A DNA stretch of 64,000 nucleotides from Toxoplasma gondii ME49 (Eukaryota; Apicomplexa; Conoidasida; Eucoccidiorida; Sarcocystidae): assembly GCF_000006565.2 (NCBI RefSeq), contig NC_031469.1, positions 1,129,245 through 1,193,244 of the forward strand, read 5' to 3'. Below the pieces are notes generated by a model. It made no database searches. It was not told where the DNA came from and saw nothing but the letters and a program-made list of their open reading frames with translations. Every line of letters starts with the position of its first letter. Within the stretch, counting starts at the first letter, position 1. The translations under genes and the position numbers were made by a program. Shown here in pieces: positions 39,001-53,000 of this stretch.

Positions 39001-42000
39001 AATGGACTTGTCCGTGCTTTGTTTTTTGCAAGAATACTCGACACAAATACTTGTGTTCCTTTCCCCGCAGTTAAAGCTGTCTTCTCATCGTCTCCCTGTC
39101 GTTGCGTTCGACTGAACCATACGCGCTCCCTTAGAGAATGCAGAGAGCCGGGAGAACGCCAGAGGATATAGGCGATCGATTCTGTTTCACTTCAAGTATT
39201 TTTAAGAACATGTTTCTTGTACGTCTTCACTCTGCGTTGAACTCCAAGTCTGCGTCATGCTGCATGAGCAGAGAATGCACTCTAGATCGGACTTCCTGCA
39301 GAGGTCGTCTCGTCGACATTGGTTTTTCTTGGTCTTCATGTTGTGTTCGGTCAACGCTGGTGGGCATCAGGGACGCGTCTGAGGCAGATGCGTGGAAGGG
39401 GTTTGCATGTGCGTCTTGATGAGCCTCTCTTTTGTCGAGTGCCGCTTGTCGCTAAGCTCCTCTCTCTCTCTCTCTGGGTTTCTGCTCGACGCATGCGCCG
39501 TCACCGAGGCATGTTAAAATGCGACGCTTCTTGTCTTTTCTCTTTCTCTCGACTGCCCAGGACAGTTTACCGCGTCATTGCCATTGCATGCATGTCGGCA
39601 GAAAACTGCGTAGAGGCCACCGGGCAGGGAATACCTCAGGTACGGCGGTTCTCAAGGTGTTTCGGTTCTTCCTTCTCTGAAGTGGAAATACATGAAATCA
39701 CTGGAAAGGCTTGGACTTCTCTCGACGTCGAAGGCGCCTGTCCACCAAGAGGTGACGGAGATTCTTTGTCTTCGTTGCCTCTGGCGACTCTCTGTCTCTT
39801 TTTTCCGTCTTTGATTCCGTCTGTATCATGCCTCGACAGTCAGCGGCAAGAGGATGAGGTGCCTGCTTCGAACTGTTGTTTTGTAGCTTCGGTTAATTTT
39901 CCTTTTTCCCTTTGGATTTGCCAGTTCAGTTTTTGTCCTCTGGACTCCGATGCGCTTAGGCGTCAGCCCGCTGGACGCACGAGGAGTTTCCGTTCTGCCG
40001 CTTTGCGCTTCCAGTTCGATTTTCTCAAGATGGTTCTCTTCTCTCTTTGCCGTACTTTTCGTCCGGCGGCCAGTGCCGAGTTTCCTTCCGTTGGTGTCCT
40101 TCTCCGAGGCGAAGTCAGTGGTTTCTTTCTTCCCGTGCTTTTCTCCCGTTAACATTGAAACGTTTTCGTCTCCATTTTTGATTTTTCAAGACTGGCAGAG
40201 GGTTGGTTCATCTGGGTGTTTCGGCGAGAGTCGCCAGTCGCGTCTTGTGCTGGCCACCCCTGTTTCGGAATCGGAGTGCCTGCGATGCTGTCTGTCTTTT
40301 TTCGTCTCGTAGACAATCTGCCGAACTCTCCTGCAAACCGAACTTCCTACAGAAGAAGCCGGGCGCCAGCTTTACAACGACTTGTGCAGCATTGCAGGGT
40401 AAGAAGGATTTCTGTCTCCGCAGTGTGTCGCAGGCATGCATATCCATGGATCCGTTGTGGCGCAACCGTAGGCATTCGCATCTGCGGTGTTGTGAATTAC
40501 ATCTTTCGCGCAAGGAAAAATAAGCAAATGTATCTACATATACAGCGTGATGCGCGAATGTCCGCCGCGGTGGAGGACTGTTGGGTTGATGGCATTTCAT
40601 TCCTTCAAGGCGAGCTCCAGTCGATGCCGCTGGTTCTACCGAATCTCACTGTGTGTACGCCTGCGTCGGTGTTCATGCATGGATCTTTTACCCATGCGAA
40701 TTTGCATGCATGCCGATGTATCTGTTCGCACATTCATGCAGAACAGGGACCGCGCAGAGCTGTCTGCGTAGCGCGCCAGGCAGCGATGGACAGAGAGTGC
40801 ATGCCGCTTCGTTTCCTCGTGGAGATGTGGAGTCGAATGGATTGACCATGCGTCCGGAAGCGGAGCTCTATGTGTGTGGAAGGGCAAGACGCGACGGGGG
40901 GGGGGGGGATCCGACGACGTTTTCGTCGCGCTGGTTGTCGACGCTCGCCGGCTTCTTCGAGAGTGTCTGCTGTGTTTTTCTGGCGTTCAGACGGTGTGCA
41001 TGGCATGTGAGGAAAGCTGCTCTCTACATGACAAAAGCCAGACTGCACACAGAAGTCTTTCTTTTTTACATGAGAAACCTCATGGGAGAAAGACTTCCGT
41101 CCAGTCGCCTCACCGTTCGAGAGGTACGCGTTGCCTTCGCGTCTGTGCTGCAAGGACGCCCCAGTGCTCTCTCGGAGATCTGCGAACGGGGAGGTGCATT
41201 GTCTTCAGGGTGTAGCGTCCGCTGGTCAGAAGGACAGGCGTGAGAGGCGGAGAGAGACGACTGAAGAGCTACACACATAGGAGGGAGAAGAGAGTCACAG
41301 ACAGGAGGAAAGCAGACAGGAGGAAAGCAGACAGGGAAGAGAGGGATTACAGGGAGGCGAGGACGAAATGGCAAAGGTAAAACGAAACGTGGAACGAGAA
41401 GGACAAAGAGCCATGGAGTTCTCTGCCTGCCTTGTCTCGATGTCTCCCTCATTTCCCGATAGGCGAAGCTGTGCTACGGCCTCATGATGGGTGTCTACGG
41501 AATGATGAAAAGCAGTCCAGAGGTAAGACCGAACGCGGAGTCTGAATCTCCTATCTGCTCTCTCGAGAACTTGTAAACGAACGCTTTCCGGTGTAGGCAG
41601 GTTTCCATATATCTATATCTATATATATATATATATATGTATATGTCTACATGTATTCAAGTGCATCGTTTTAGGTGTATCTATGTGTGTAGATATGTGT
41701 ATATGGTAAAAGCGGCATTCGCGTCATCTCGGTGTATATATCTTTCTGTCTCGTTGCACTTCTCTCAAAAAGAGAGGAAGGAGCAAGAACTTTTCTGACG
41801 CTTTCGAGAAGTTTTTTTGTGTGCTGAGGGCGGGGGCTGAAGACGCGGACGCGGAGAGGAAGAATGCGTTTCGGTTGCCGTCGTTTGATGCCTGCATACT
41901 TGAGTTGTGAATGTCAGTTCAGGTGGAGACTTTTTCTCACATCGTGAGACGCGCGCGCACAGATCTTTTCACTCAGAATCTGCTTGATATCTGTCGCAAG

Positions 42001-42989
42001 TGGCGTCTCTCCTGTGTGCAGCCTGTTCGATACTTTGCGGGACTTCCGACGTCACCGACGCCTTCCACAGAGACTGTGACTCTCTCTCTTCTCTCTCTGT
42101 GTGCGCATGCTGCCTTGTTTCCTCTTATGCCTCGTTCGTGGCGGCGAAAAGAAGTTCTCTTTTTGGATTTCTAGCCGTGTTTAAACAGGCGAAGAGCGAA
42201 CGAGGTGCGACGTCGAGACTGCTCGGGTCTCGTTTCCTGCTGAAAGGCTGTTTCGCGTCTCCCGGACTCGCATTTTGTCTGCATCCGCGTTTGTCTTGTG
42301 AGCTCCCATCTGTCAGGCAATGAAAGAGTGTTGCGAGCATTATCATCTCGCCGATCTTCTTCTTCCTGCACTGAAAGAAGGAACGGCGAATCCCCTCATC
42401 CTCGCAGCCAGTGCAACAGGTTCGTTCCTCCTCTCCTGCTTTTTTCTCTCTCTCTGTGTCTGCCTTTGTCTCTTTTCTGGATTGCTTCTCTTCCCTCTCT
42501 CCTCTCCTGTCTTCTCTTCTCTGTCTTCTCTTCTCCGTCTTCTCTTCTCCGTCTTCTCTTCTCCGTCTTCTCTTCTCCGTCTTCTCTTCGCTTCTCGTTG
42601 TTTCCGGCTTTCGGTCGTCTTTCTCTCTCGCTTGCCGCTGGCTGGCGTCTGCTGCGCGTTGCGTCACTTCCTTGTCGTCGTTCTCTCGATTCCTTCGCCG
42701 TTCAGGCATGAGAGTGATTCTCGAGGATCCGGCGCAGCGCGGGCATCTCCTGCGCTACGTGACGGAAGAGATGCAACATATCGTTCCGCTGCTCCAGTAC
42801 CTCGGCGGCTCGAGATATCCCTCCGTCTGCGACCAGGCTGCGTACCTGGAGAGAAACACCGACAGCGTAAGAAACGATAGAAATACTTTCAGAACGACAA
42901 ACATTCACAAACATCTCGTCGCTGCTTCACAGAGTCCTATGTCGAGAGATGTCTCAACTGATGTCTATACCTGCATCTATCTATCTATC

Positions 42990-43030
<41 letters not shown>

Positions 43031-44611
43031 GTATATGTTTAGATGGATAGGCACAGTTTTGTATGTATGTTGAGCTGCGCAGATGTGTGAACGGATAGAC
43101 GCACCTGGACGTATATATATTAGTATGTATATTTATCTATGTTGATGTGTATGGGCATGTTTAGTGGCGTCGACTTTTCTAGTTGTGCATGCGTCTGCGC
43201 GACTCAGTTTTTTCCGGTCTGCCTGTTCGCAGTTGCCATTTACGCCGGAGGTTCCTCCACTGTCTGGACTGAATAATCCTTACGTGCTCAAACCGCTGTC
43301 AGCTGTAGCAAAGTTAATTGCTTTCTACTTGACTGAAGAAGGAGATGCGTACTGCCTGGTAAGGCGTTTCTGCGATTCCCAGATGGACTCGCGCGACTTG
43401 TGTTCTTTCGTTTTCCTGGGTCTCGTCCCTGTCTCTGGTCGTTTGCCCAGCTTCTCCTCTGTCGACTGCTTCTCCTCTGCGAGCTTGTTTCACCTATGCA
43501 TTTCTTGATCCGTTTTCTCTTCTTTTTCCTCGTCCTGCTCATCCTCGGTCTTGACGTTCGCTACCTTTTCCTCCTCTCTGTTTATGCTTTCTACGCCTTC
43601 GTCGCTTCCCCATGTATGTCCTGGTCCTTCTCCTGATTCTTTTTCCTTTTTTCTTCGAGTGTTTCTTCCGCTGCGTTTCCGACTACTCCCCCGCCTCTCT
43701 CTTGTCTCTCGCGTTCGCTCGACGCTTCTTTGAGCCTGGTGGATTTTCCACTTTTCTTGCGCTGCGAGTTGTAGCTTCCTTTCCTTTCTCCTCACCTGCC
43801 TCGCTGTTCCTCTGCCCGCTTCTTTCGCATCTTTCCTGCCTCTGTTTAGGGAATAAACGAGAAACTCTGCACCGCTCATCGAGAACAGTTCCTTCTGAAT
43901 TTGCTTCAAGTGAGAGATTCAGATGTGAAGCTCGCTGCCATGGAGTGTCTCTGCAAGGTGCCGATTCGATACATCGACATCGACACTCTGCGGAGCATTG
44001 TGGCTCTCCTGCCCGCCCTCCACCATCCAGAAAATGGTAAACCTCAGAAAATGACGATTCACACCGGCGCCTTTAACCAAGGCGAACGAGGACTGCTGGC
44101 ATGCAGATCCAGAGGACCTCGTTGCTCATCTTCAAAGAGATCAAGTCTTTCATCTTTTCTCCACTTCTCTCTCTCACGTTTGCCTCAGAACGGTGCATCT
44201 CGAGACTGCTGTGTCAGGCATGTTCTCCTGTCATGCATGCAGGGAGATAACTACACATGAGATTGATCATGATCTAAGTCCATAGATACACGTCGTATAT
44301 ACGTCAGGGTGCGCATTCCATATTTATATATATACATATATATTTGTATATATTTTAATACATATTTAATATAATTTTTTATTTGTATGGTATATACAAT
44401 GTAAGATTATATTTGTACGATGCAATGCATGTGTGTCTTTCGCACGCGTCTTTTTTTTGCATGCAACGGAAAGGAAAGGTAGTCTTTCTTGCCGTGTGAT
44501 TCTTCTACTGAACCACTGTTTTCCTTGTAAACAAATGAGAAGGAACGCCCCTAGCAACACTCATAACAATACAGACACGTCGTTCATGTCTCTCTCTCTC
44601 AACACCTCGAG

Positions 44612-44649
<38 letters not shown>

Positions 44650-44678
44650 ATATATTTATATGTATATATATAGATATT

Positions 44679-44709
<31 letters not shown>

Positions 44710-47331
44710 GTGTGTATATATATATATATATGTATATACATAGGTACATGTTCCTCGTTAGCTCTTTGAAACATGTGTCTCTCGCAGTGCGGTTTTCCTT
44801 CTCTGCATGCATGTGCATGTCCTCTGTTCCAAAGAGTAAACTTATATTGAGCATCGCTGTAGTATAGTGTCTCTGTCGCTCCTCCTGACTTGGACGGTTC
44901 CACCCCACTGTCGAGCTGTATGGAGGAGACGCATTCATTTGTTTGCCTTCGATGCCTTGCTTTCCATCGCTCGTCTCAACGGCCGACTGCAGTTTTTCCG
45001 ACTTTTTTCAGGAAGCAACAGCGCAGTTTTGAGGCTCGCCGTGCAGCTTCTCGCTCGCGTAGTCTCTGACCCGTTCAGCAACGCTTGTGGCCAGTTGGCC
45101 AGGCGTCTAGGCGACTCCGTCATTGAAGAAGTCTTCAAACTTCTTGTTCGCAACCTCACTTTGCGTTCGTCCACTGCGAGGTGCGTCTTCCAGGAAAGTC
45201 AACTCACATTGCGGCTGGTGCGGCTCAGCCGTGACGATGGATTGGCCATTGTGGCGCGAAACGATCAGGGGAAGATGCATCGTCCTGGCCGTCTCTGTGC
45301 AGATGAGGGTGCGATTAGGAATCGACCTCAGCAGGCGCTCGAGAGTCGTTGAACGCGCAAGAGAGGGGAGACGATTATCAGCGGACTTGTGAGTCTGTGA
45401 GAATCGAATGTTAGTCTTTCGTTTTGGGGTGAAAGCTTTCGCGGGCCAGTGTGGACGTCGGAGGCGAGTCTGGAAATAGGAAACGAATCGAGAGCTGGTT
45501 CCTCTTTTCTTCTGCCCAGAAGGAATCCGAGTATCTTTCTTTATGAGCTTCCCCTGTCCTGTCTGGTTGCTGTTGCTCCTCGAAGAAAACAAGCAGAACA
45601 AGAACGCGAACAGCTAAGCGTTGCATGCGTCGACTTTCTTCGACGGGCATCCGCAGTCGAGGACCTTCGTTTCTCGATGCGGTGAGGGAGAGGCGACAAA
45701 GAGCAAAGAGAGACGAAACAAAGAAAGGAAAATGGAGTCAAAGATGCAAGAGACACAACATGCGAGAGGCCAGATGGTTCCGGGATCAGAAGAAGGAATC
45801 GAGAAAGCGGCGCGAGAAAAAAGGAGAAAGAACAAAAGAGACACGAAGGCATCGACGCGAAGCAACAGATTCGGTGTCGTTCCGGTGTAGGTTACGCTTG
45901 GATGGACGCTCTTCTCATGTGGACCTTTTCTGTTTCTGTTCATAATTTCCTGTGTCTGTCGTCACACAAACGCACACCGCCTGGGCTGTATGCAACGCAA
46001 AGCGTATATCTAAAAACTAAGTGTGTCTATATGTATAAATGGAAAGGAAAGTCGATCCCAGTGCACTGAAACGTCGCTGTCGGTCTCGTCATCTGTCTGT
46101 CAATTCCGAGAGACAGAGATCGAAACTGCGTAAGGAGCGAGACCGAGACTCCACGTTTTATCTTTCTCTGTAGAGCGACACAGATCGGAACGTTTTTCGC
46201 TGCGATCGTAAAGGCCGAAGAACGGCAGATCAACTGGGTGTCTGCGGATACTTTCGATGTCGCGGTCGAACGAACTTGGACAGGCCGCGAAATGAAGTTT
46301 CTTCTCCTCAATCTCTCTGGTGAGAAGGCCGAAACTGTGCGTTTGAACAGTGATGACCTTGCTGGCGGGTGCATGTTCCTATCTCTCTTTCTCGACCTCT
46401 TTTTATCGGTTCTTTTATATCTTTCTCCTTTCTCCTCGCTCGTTTTGTCTGTATCCCTTCCTCGGGTCCCTTTGCGAGTTTCCTCCCCGACTCCTCCTCT
46501 GTTTCTTTCTCCCTCTGTTTTCCTTTCCGCTCAAGTGGTGAGCCTCTCGCTGTCTCTTGGTGGGCGTTTCTGCCTTGGTTTACTTTTCGTTTTCTCCGTC
46601 CACGCGTCTCTTCAATTCCATTTGCTTCTGTCTCTTCTCTGTCTCCTCACTCGAGGTCTGGAGCGCGTGGATGTTCGCATGAAGTCGGCATTTCGTCTTT
46701 TGTCAAGGATGGCAGATGTCCTGGAGGGCCATCCCGACCATCTTGACGCTCGCGAAGAGCACATCACACTTGCAGTGAGCTTCCTCGCTTCCTCTGGAAC
46801 TGGTCTCTCTCTCTTTTGTTTCCATCTCTCTCAGTCGATCTCACCTGCTGCCTGAAGTCGCCCGCTTCAGGGTGTCACAGGTCCTTTTTTGCTTCAGTTG
46901 CATGCGAAAGACGCGTTTCCTTCGTGTGTTTCACCTACGTGTAGCCTAGCGATCTGACTCAACAGCAACGTCTTCCTTCCTGTGCTTGGTAGTAACGGTA
47001 ACTCTATGCGTTTATCTGCTGCAGAGAAATTAACAGAGGAATGTTCCCTGTCCTCGAACTCAAGAAATCCTCAACGTCGCCATGTTTCGTTTGTACATCC
47101 CAGTCGATGCATTCACATCCATATATATATATATATATATATTTGTACATTGATACGTATCTACTTCTTTATCTTCAGGCATGACGATTACCTGTGTGTG
47201 TGTATATACATATATAGGTGTATATGTATTAATATACCAAATGGAGGACTGAGTCTATATCTATTTGAACGCGTCTAAGAATGTGCACAGTTGCATGCAA
47301 AAAAAGCGTATCAATTCACTCATACATGCAC

Positions 47332-47366
<35 letters not shown>

Positions 47367-49959
47367 CGTTATTGCCGCCTCGAGTGGAGATGGTGGAGAC
47401 CTTCGAGGATTGTCTGTTTCTGTGTCGTCTTCGATTTGCGTCGTACCGCAGGTTCTCTCGAAGCGCGAACAGAAAATGTGGGATGACGCGGAAATTCGGA
47501 GGCGGCAACTTTACCTCGATGACTCAGAAAGACAAGACCGGGCGAACCAGCAGTCGGTGAGACGCTTTCCTCCCTGTTTTGCAGTCGACGTATTTGCGCG
47601 CACAAGTCGTCCAACGAGCTTGCGACGCTGAAAGGCACCTCTGTGCCAAACTTTTGCAGGTTCACACATTTGTCGCCCAACTCCAGTTTCTGTCTTGAAA
47701 CGTCTACCAGGCTCAGCAGACACACATCTGGATAGTCGTTTCGATACAACTACACTTACCGTTACATATGTATCTGTATATATATATATATATGTAAATG
47801 CATATGTATATATAAATATATATATATACGTATGTGTGTGTGGTGCTGCATGCAGTGAAAGCTTCTTGTGTTTCTATCGCCGCTCGGTCGCCTCGGTTTC
47901 TCTGCGGACGTTCGACTCTTTGTTTCCGTAGTTTCAGTGTGCGTAGATTAGAGGGTGTACGGGTCACACATCGACGTATTCGGAAGTACTTTTCTATGTC
48001 TGTTGATTCGCCTCGGTTCCGTTTCTCGACTTGCAGTCTCCATTGGTTTCGGAGGCAGAATCGGTTGTCTGTTTCCAGGAATTCATTCGCCTGCGTTTGG
48101 CGGAGCGTCTTCTGCTTCTGTTGATGCCTCTAGCGAGTGCGGCTACTCAGAGTCGATTTGCGTAAGAACTCCAAAGCGCAATACGACACACATCTTTTTT
48201 TCGACGCTTTCTCAGATTTTTACCCTGTTATGTTCTCTCTTCTTTAAAACATATCTGCGGTGTTCACATCTGCAAGTCTCTCAGTCTTTTCGTCCTCTTT
48301 CCGCTATCTTTTAATGCAGTTTCTCGACGGGTTTCTTCGTAGTTTCTTCGATTGCTCGGTCTTCTCTCCGGCCTCCCTGGGTGCCGAGGCCTTCTTCACT
48401 CTTCTTGTGGGGGGAGTCTTTGCGACGAGGTTTTGTGTAGCTCCACTCGGCCGGTGTCGCCTTCCTCGTCCGGTTTGAATTTAGGGGGAATTGAATCCTG
48501 AGTTTCATTGCATCTTCTCCCTGGCTTTGCCGGGCATGCTCCCGCGTCTGTCGCTCTCGCGTCGGGGTGGTGTTCCTCGTCGGTTCCTTCACCTCTCCAT
48601 TTGATTCAGCACAAACGGAATGGTATTTTCAACCGGCAAGGCGCCATCCAGAAGCAGATTCGTAACAGTTTCCTTTCTCGCGGGTGCATGTGAACTGAGT
48701 GTCAAAAAAACGCGCTCCTCACTCTTTGAAGAGCTTGCACTCACGGGCGTCGAGATCTTCTGTGCGTTCTCAGAGCATCCTTGCGATTCTTCAGATTCGA
48801 CTTCTGGTTGAAAGAGATAAAGCCAGTTCCACCTTCTGCTTCTCTGGTTGTGTGTGTGTGTGTTTGTGCCGCGGAAGGATCTTTCCTGTCTTCGCTGCGA
48901 GCGGTGAACTTTGTTTCTTGTTTTTCGCGACTTCCTTTGTCAGTCAACAGAAACGGGAAAAACGCGACCCCGAGTACTGGGCAGGACGCTTCAAAGCGGA
49001 CATCGAGGACATGGAAGACGACATTGCACGCCGGGTGAGAAGGAAAAGCCAAAGCTTCTTTCGCTCTTCCCTCTTCGACTTCCTTCGTTGCTTGAGTTCT
49101 CTGGAATCCGGTCGTCTTCGTCTTGCCTCTTTCCACTGCTCATGTTCTTCGACTGCGTTTTTGTGTCCGTATTCTTCTCTTTCGTCTCGTCCCCCTATGT
49201 CTTCTTCCTCTGTCTCCCCTCTTCTTCTCCTCCGTTCTCGTCCTCTCTTCGTTCTTCTCTTCCGCCTCTCATTTTCTTCTCTCTCGTCTCCTTCTTCTTC
49301 GTGCTCAGGCAGAAGCGGCGGAGGCAAAGGCGTTGGCTGAGGCTGGTGGGGGCGACACCGTCGCGAACGTAACTCCGAAAGTCGCAGCTCGGCGGAAGGC
49401 AAGAAGCAGATTTCGAAAGCAAAAGGAGGAAGAAGAAGAAGAATTCGACGACCCGGCGCTGGAGAATCTCCACGAGGAAGAGAGCGAGTCTGCGCAGGTA
49501 AAAAGGAAGACACACGCGCCAACGCAGTCGGAGAAAGCATGCTCGTTCGGAACGACGGAGACCTAAAGTCGCATGCGATGCAAGAGAGGACAACGAGCAA
49601 CGAGAAATCACACGCAAAACAACGGCAGCTACTCGCCCGCTTAGAGACGACATCTGTTTTTGCGACCAATCCCCGACATCCTCTTGTATCCATGTGGTAT
49701 CTCTAGAGGGCAAACAACCACGGCAACCTTGTACATGTGTGTCTGTAAATCTCACCGACGGGCAGTGCGGATCCGTCCAATCTCGTTCTAAATTGTGTGA
49801 TCCTTTCCACCGGTGAAAGCGACGATGTCGACTGCACAAATATAAAGGCACAACGAAACGCGAAAAACTCGAAAATCACAATGCAGATATACATGTATGC
49901 ATTTGCATATCCATGTATATATTTTCGTATACATGTATCTACTTACATATCATTTTACA

Positions 49960-50000
<41 letters not shown>

Positions 50001-53000
50001 CATCTCTTTATATGCATTTTGGCATGTGTAAATCTGTTTATGTGTAGCGTATGTGTGGATGAAGAGACGTATTAATCCGCTGTTGTTTGCGTTTTTGGTT
50101 TCCAGGCTCGCGAGCGTCTGATGGAGGTATTGATGAACACAGACATCGCCGTGGGTGAGTGACTTTTGGCTTTCGCTCCATTCGAAAAGGAAAACGGAAC
50201 GCCATCCTTGCGTACAAGTCTGTCACACAACATGCGACCTTCTCCTGAAGGAGACTCGAAAAGCGTAGCATCAGCGGCGACGCCCTTTGTCCGTCCATTC
50301 GTGCTCTCCTACGATGTTCCTCTCTGCACTGCACATACATATATGAATATATAAATACATATATATATATATATATATACATATATATACATATATATAT
50401 ATATATGTGACATTTCTTTCTGGGTGTTTCTGTGAGAGTTTTTATCTCACGTTTTGTTCCCCCGGTTTTCCGTGTTCTCTTCTTTCGTCTGCGTCGTGTC
50501 TGGGCGCTCTGTTTGGTGCTTCGTTTCTGTCATTTGACGAGGACTCCTCTTTCTTGCCAATGGAATGCAGATCCCGAGATCGCCGCAATGTACACTCAAG
50601 GAGGGTCGCCCATGTACGGTGCCGATGGGGTAAGTCTTGTGTTTTTTCACACTTTCGTTTTCTTCTCGTCTGCCGTGTCGTCATTTGTTCTGAGCCTCCG
50701 TGCGTCTCTCTGATTCCTTCTTCGACTTCCGCGTTCCTTCTTGCGGTTCGGCTGCTCTCTGTACTTTTCTCCCTTCTTCCCCTTTCCCCGCTGCGTCCGC
50801 GCCGTTCTGGTGTTTTGTCCATCGCGGCTCCGGGCCGAACGGGGGGAGACAGCGCGCGTTTCCCCATTTTTGCGGTTCTTGCCAGCGCTGCGAGCCGCGT
50901 ACACTTTGTTGCTTTGCCTCCGCTTTCCTCAGCTTTGGCTCAACCTCTTCAGAGGCTTCCTGAATGTCGCGTGGATCATCGCGGCGTTCCTCCGGTGAGA
51001 AGGGTGCAGACGCGCTCCCCTGGTCCGTAAGCGGGGGGCGGGGGAAAGGAGCAAAAGAGAGGAGAACAGATGGCCGAGAGAGGAGAGAAGAGGGAACGAG
51101 GGAGCAAGAAGGAAGGCGTGGAGAGAGATTGAATTCAGAAAACGCACGCAGAGGGTAGCGCGAGTCGTTTCGGTGTCTCTGGGTGTGTGTGTGTGTGTGT
51201 GAGGGTCCGTTTCCTTCCTCTGTTTGCCTCCTCGTTTTCTGGATGATCTGTTGTTCGCTGACCTGTCTGACTGCGTTTCTTCGTTTGTAAGGGAGAAGAA
51301 GGCCCCAAGACACAGATGGCGAGACACGACGAGCAGGTAGCAGACTGTTCTGTCGAATCCTCTGGCCTTCATACTCGTGTGGAGAACTTCACTCTTGAGA
51401 TGTGCAGCCACAGCAAGATTACAGCTCCAGGCAAAGACGTAGCTTCGTTTTTTTGAACGGGGATGTTTGTAATTTTTCCTGAGTCTCGCTGGTGGTTTGT
51501 GGCTGGTTTCATCGTCGTCTTTCTGCGTCATTTCCGACGGAGTGCCGCGGCTCTCTGTGGGTCCCTCAGCTGTCTGTACGCCTGCGTGCAAGGCGCGACA
51601 TCTTCCGCCGTTGTGAACGAGACGGTCGCAGTACTTCGACGAGTGTCGTTTCTTCGGAAACTCATTTCTCTGGTACGTCGTTCACATTCTTTCCTGTCTC
51701 TCTCTCTCGTCTTCCTGCTTCGCTTGTCTGCTTCATCCCCTGTCTGCTGCAGCTTCTTTCTCCCGGCTGTGTTCTCCACGCTCCTCGTTCGTTTGTCCCC
51801 TTCGGCGTCCACTCAGAGAAAAGCCTTCCCCAAGTCTTGCGTCTGTTTCCTGCTTTGCCTCGCGACTGCTTGCTCCTTCTGCGCAGGTCGAAGCCTGCCC
51901 GGTGATGACATGTCACATCGCTGCGAAATTCTTTCGTCTGATGAACCGCGTCCTGCGAATGCAACCCCATCAGTCGGTGAGTGCGCCGTTCCCCGGCGAT
52001 GCATGCGCGGAGCCTCCAGTGGCTCTCTCCTCGCTGACTCTGCTGGCGACCGCTCGTCGTCGGGGAAGGACTCGAAGACTCTGTCTTGAAGGCGCTGGAA
52101 AGCCGGCGATGAAGAATGGATGCATGCAGCGTTGTCGCGTACGTACACGCAGACAGTCCGCACAGCACAGGGAGGGACGGGGACAAAAGACGCGGCGGCG
52201 GTCGACCACACAGAACGGCGACAGAGGTGCTGCATGCGTGCATGCATGCCTCAGCAGGAGTTCAAGGTATTTCGAGCAGAAAGGAGCTTCCAGCGTCTAA
52301 GTTTCGACTTCCGACGCGAATGACGTTTGCGGGTCGAGAGACGCGAGAACGTCTTCTTTCGGCCTTACTTCCCCTGGCGAGTTGTCGACGGAGAAGAGCT
52401 CCGAAGGGGAACATGCGGAGAGCTTTTGCAAGCAGAGACTCACGCGCGCCCTCAAAGCAGCAAGCGTTGAGCGAACCGTCTGTGAACGCCTCCTTCTTTT
52501 CCGGAGAATATATTTGTTTGTGTATGTGTCTTTCTCCCGTCGTTCTGCTGTGAGGACGGAGGGTCTGCACCTTTCCGACAGTTGCCGCGCCTTCTCTTGG
52601 ATTGTCCTCGGTGGCTTTTCGCAGGCAGAGTCAATGGACCTCGTCGTCAACTACGCCTTGATCGCTGAGTGAGTTGCCAGAGGACCGACTTTGCACTTGT
52701 GCCGGCCTTCGCTTTTGTTTCTGGAGGGGAGAACGAGCGACCAAAGGGGACTGGGGATCACTGTTGGCGAAACAGGTTTCTGCGCCAGGGGAAAGCAGCC
52801 ATTGACGCTTTCCGAGGAGAGACACGACGCAAGGGATGTTGAAGCGCGTGGATGGACAAACTGCGCCGTGGGGGCTGTGCGAACTTGTGGCGTCTGTTTA
52901 TGCCCTGCATGCAAAGATTCGTTTGCTGTCTCTTCGAAAACTAAGGCGAGGCTCTTCGCCTTCTCGGCGGCTTCCTGCTTGCGGGTGCATTGTCGATGGG

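Larger units (their letters stand above)
35587..46774 (+). other. Giant gene: first helical (armadillo/HEAT-like) repeat region
   Basis: Exons: 35587-35656, 36801-36917, 37247-37288, 37498-37583, 37931-38108, 38711-38835, 39561-39639, 40313-40398, 40515-40652, 40991-41123, 41463-41522, 41923-42075, 42317-42419, 42706-42866, 43233-43358, 43850-44036, 45012-45180, 45520-45681, 46174-46319 and 46656-46774. The translation is almost entirely amphipathic helix, for example [59 protein letters not shown] and [34 protein letters not shown] is close to a HEAT/ARM repeat signature. The donors at 38109, 40653 and 42076 are non-consensus choices made to keep phase. The intron 35657-36800 could hide a small extra exon. 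Confidence 0.82.

Noticed and set aside
44867..45011. Coding sequence [20 protein letters not shown] upstream of 45012
   Set aside because: A strong CTTTTTTCAG acceptor lies at 45011, and joining 44036 to 45012 is in phase without this stretch.
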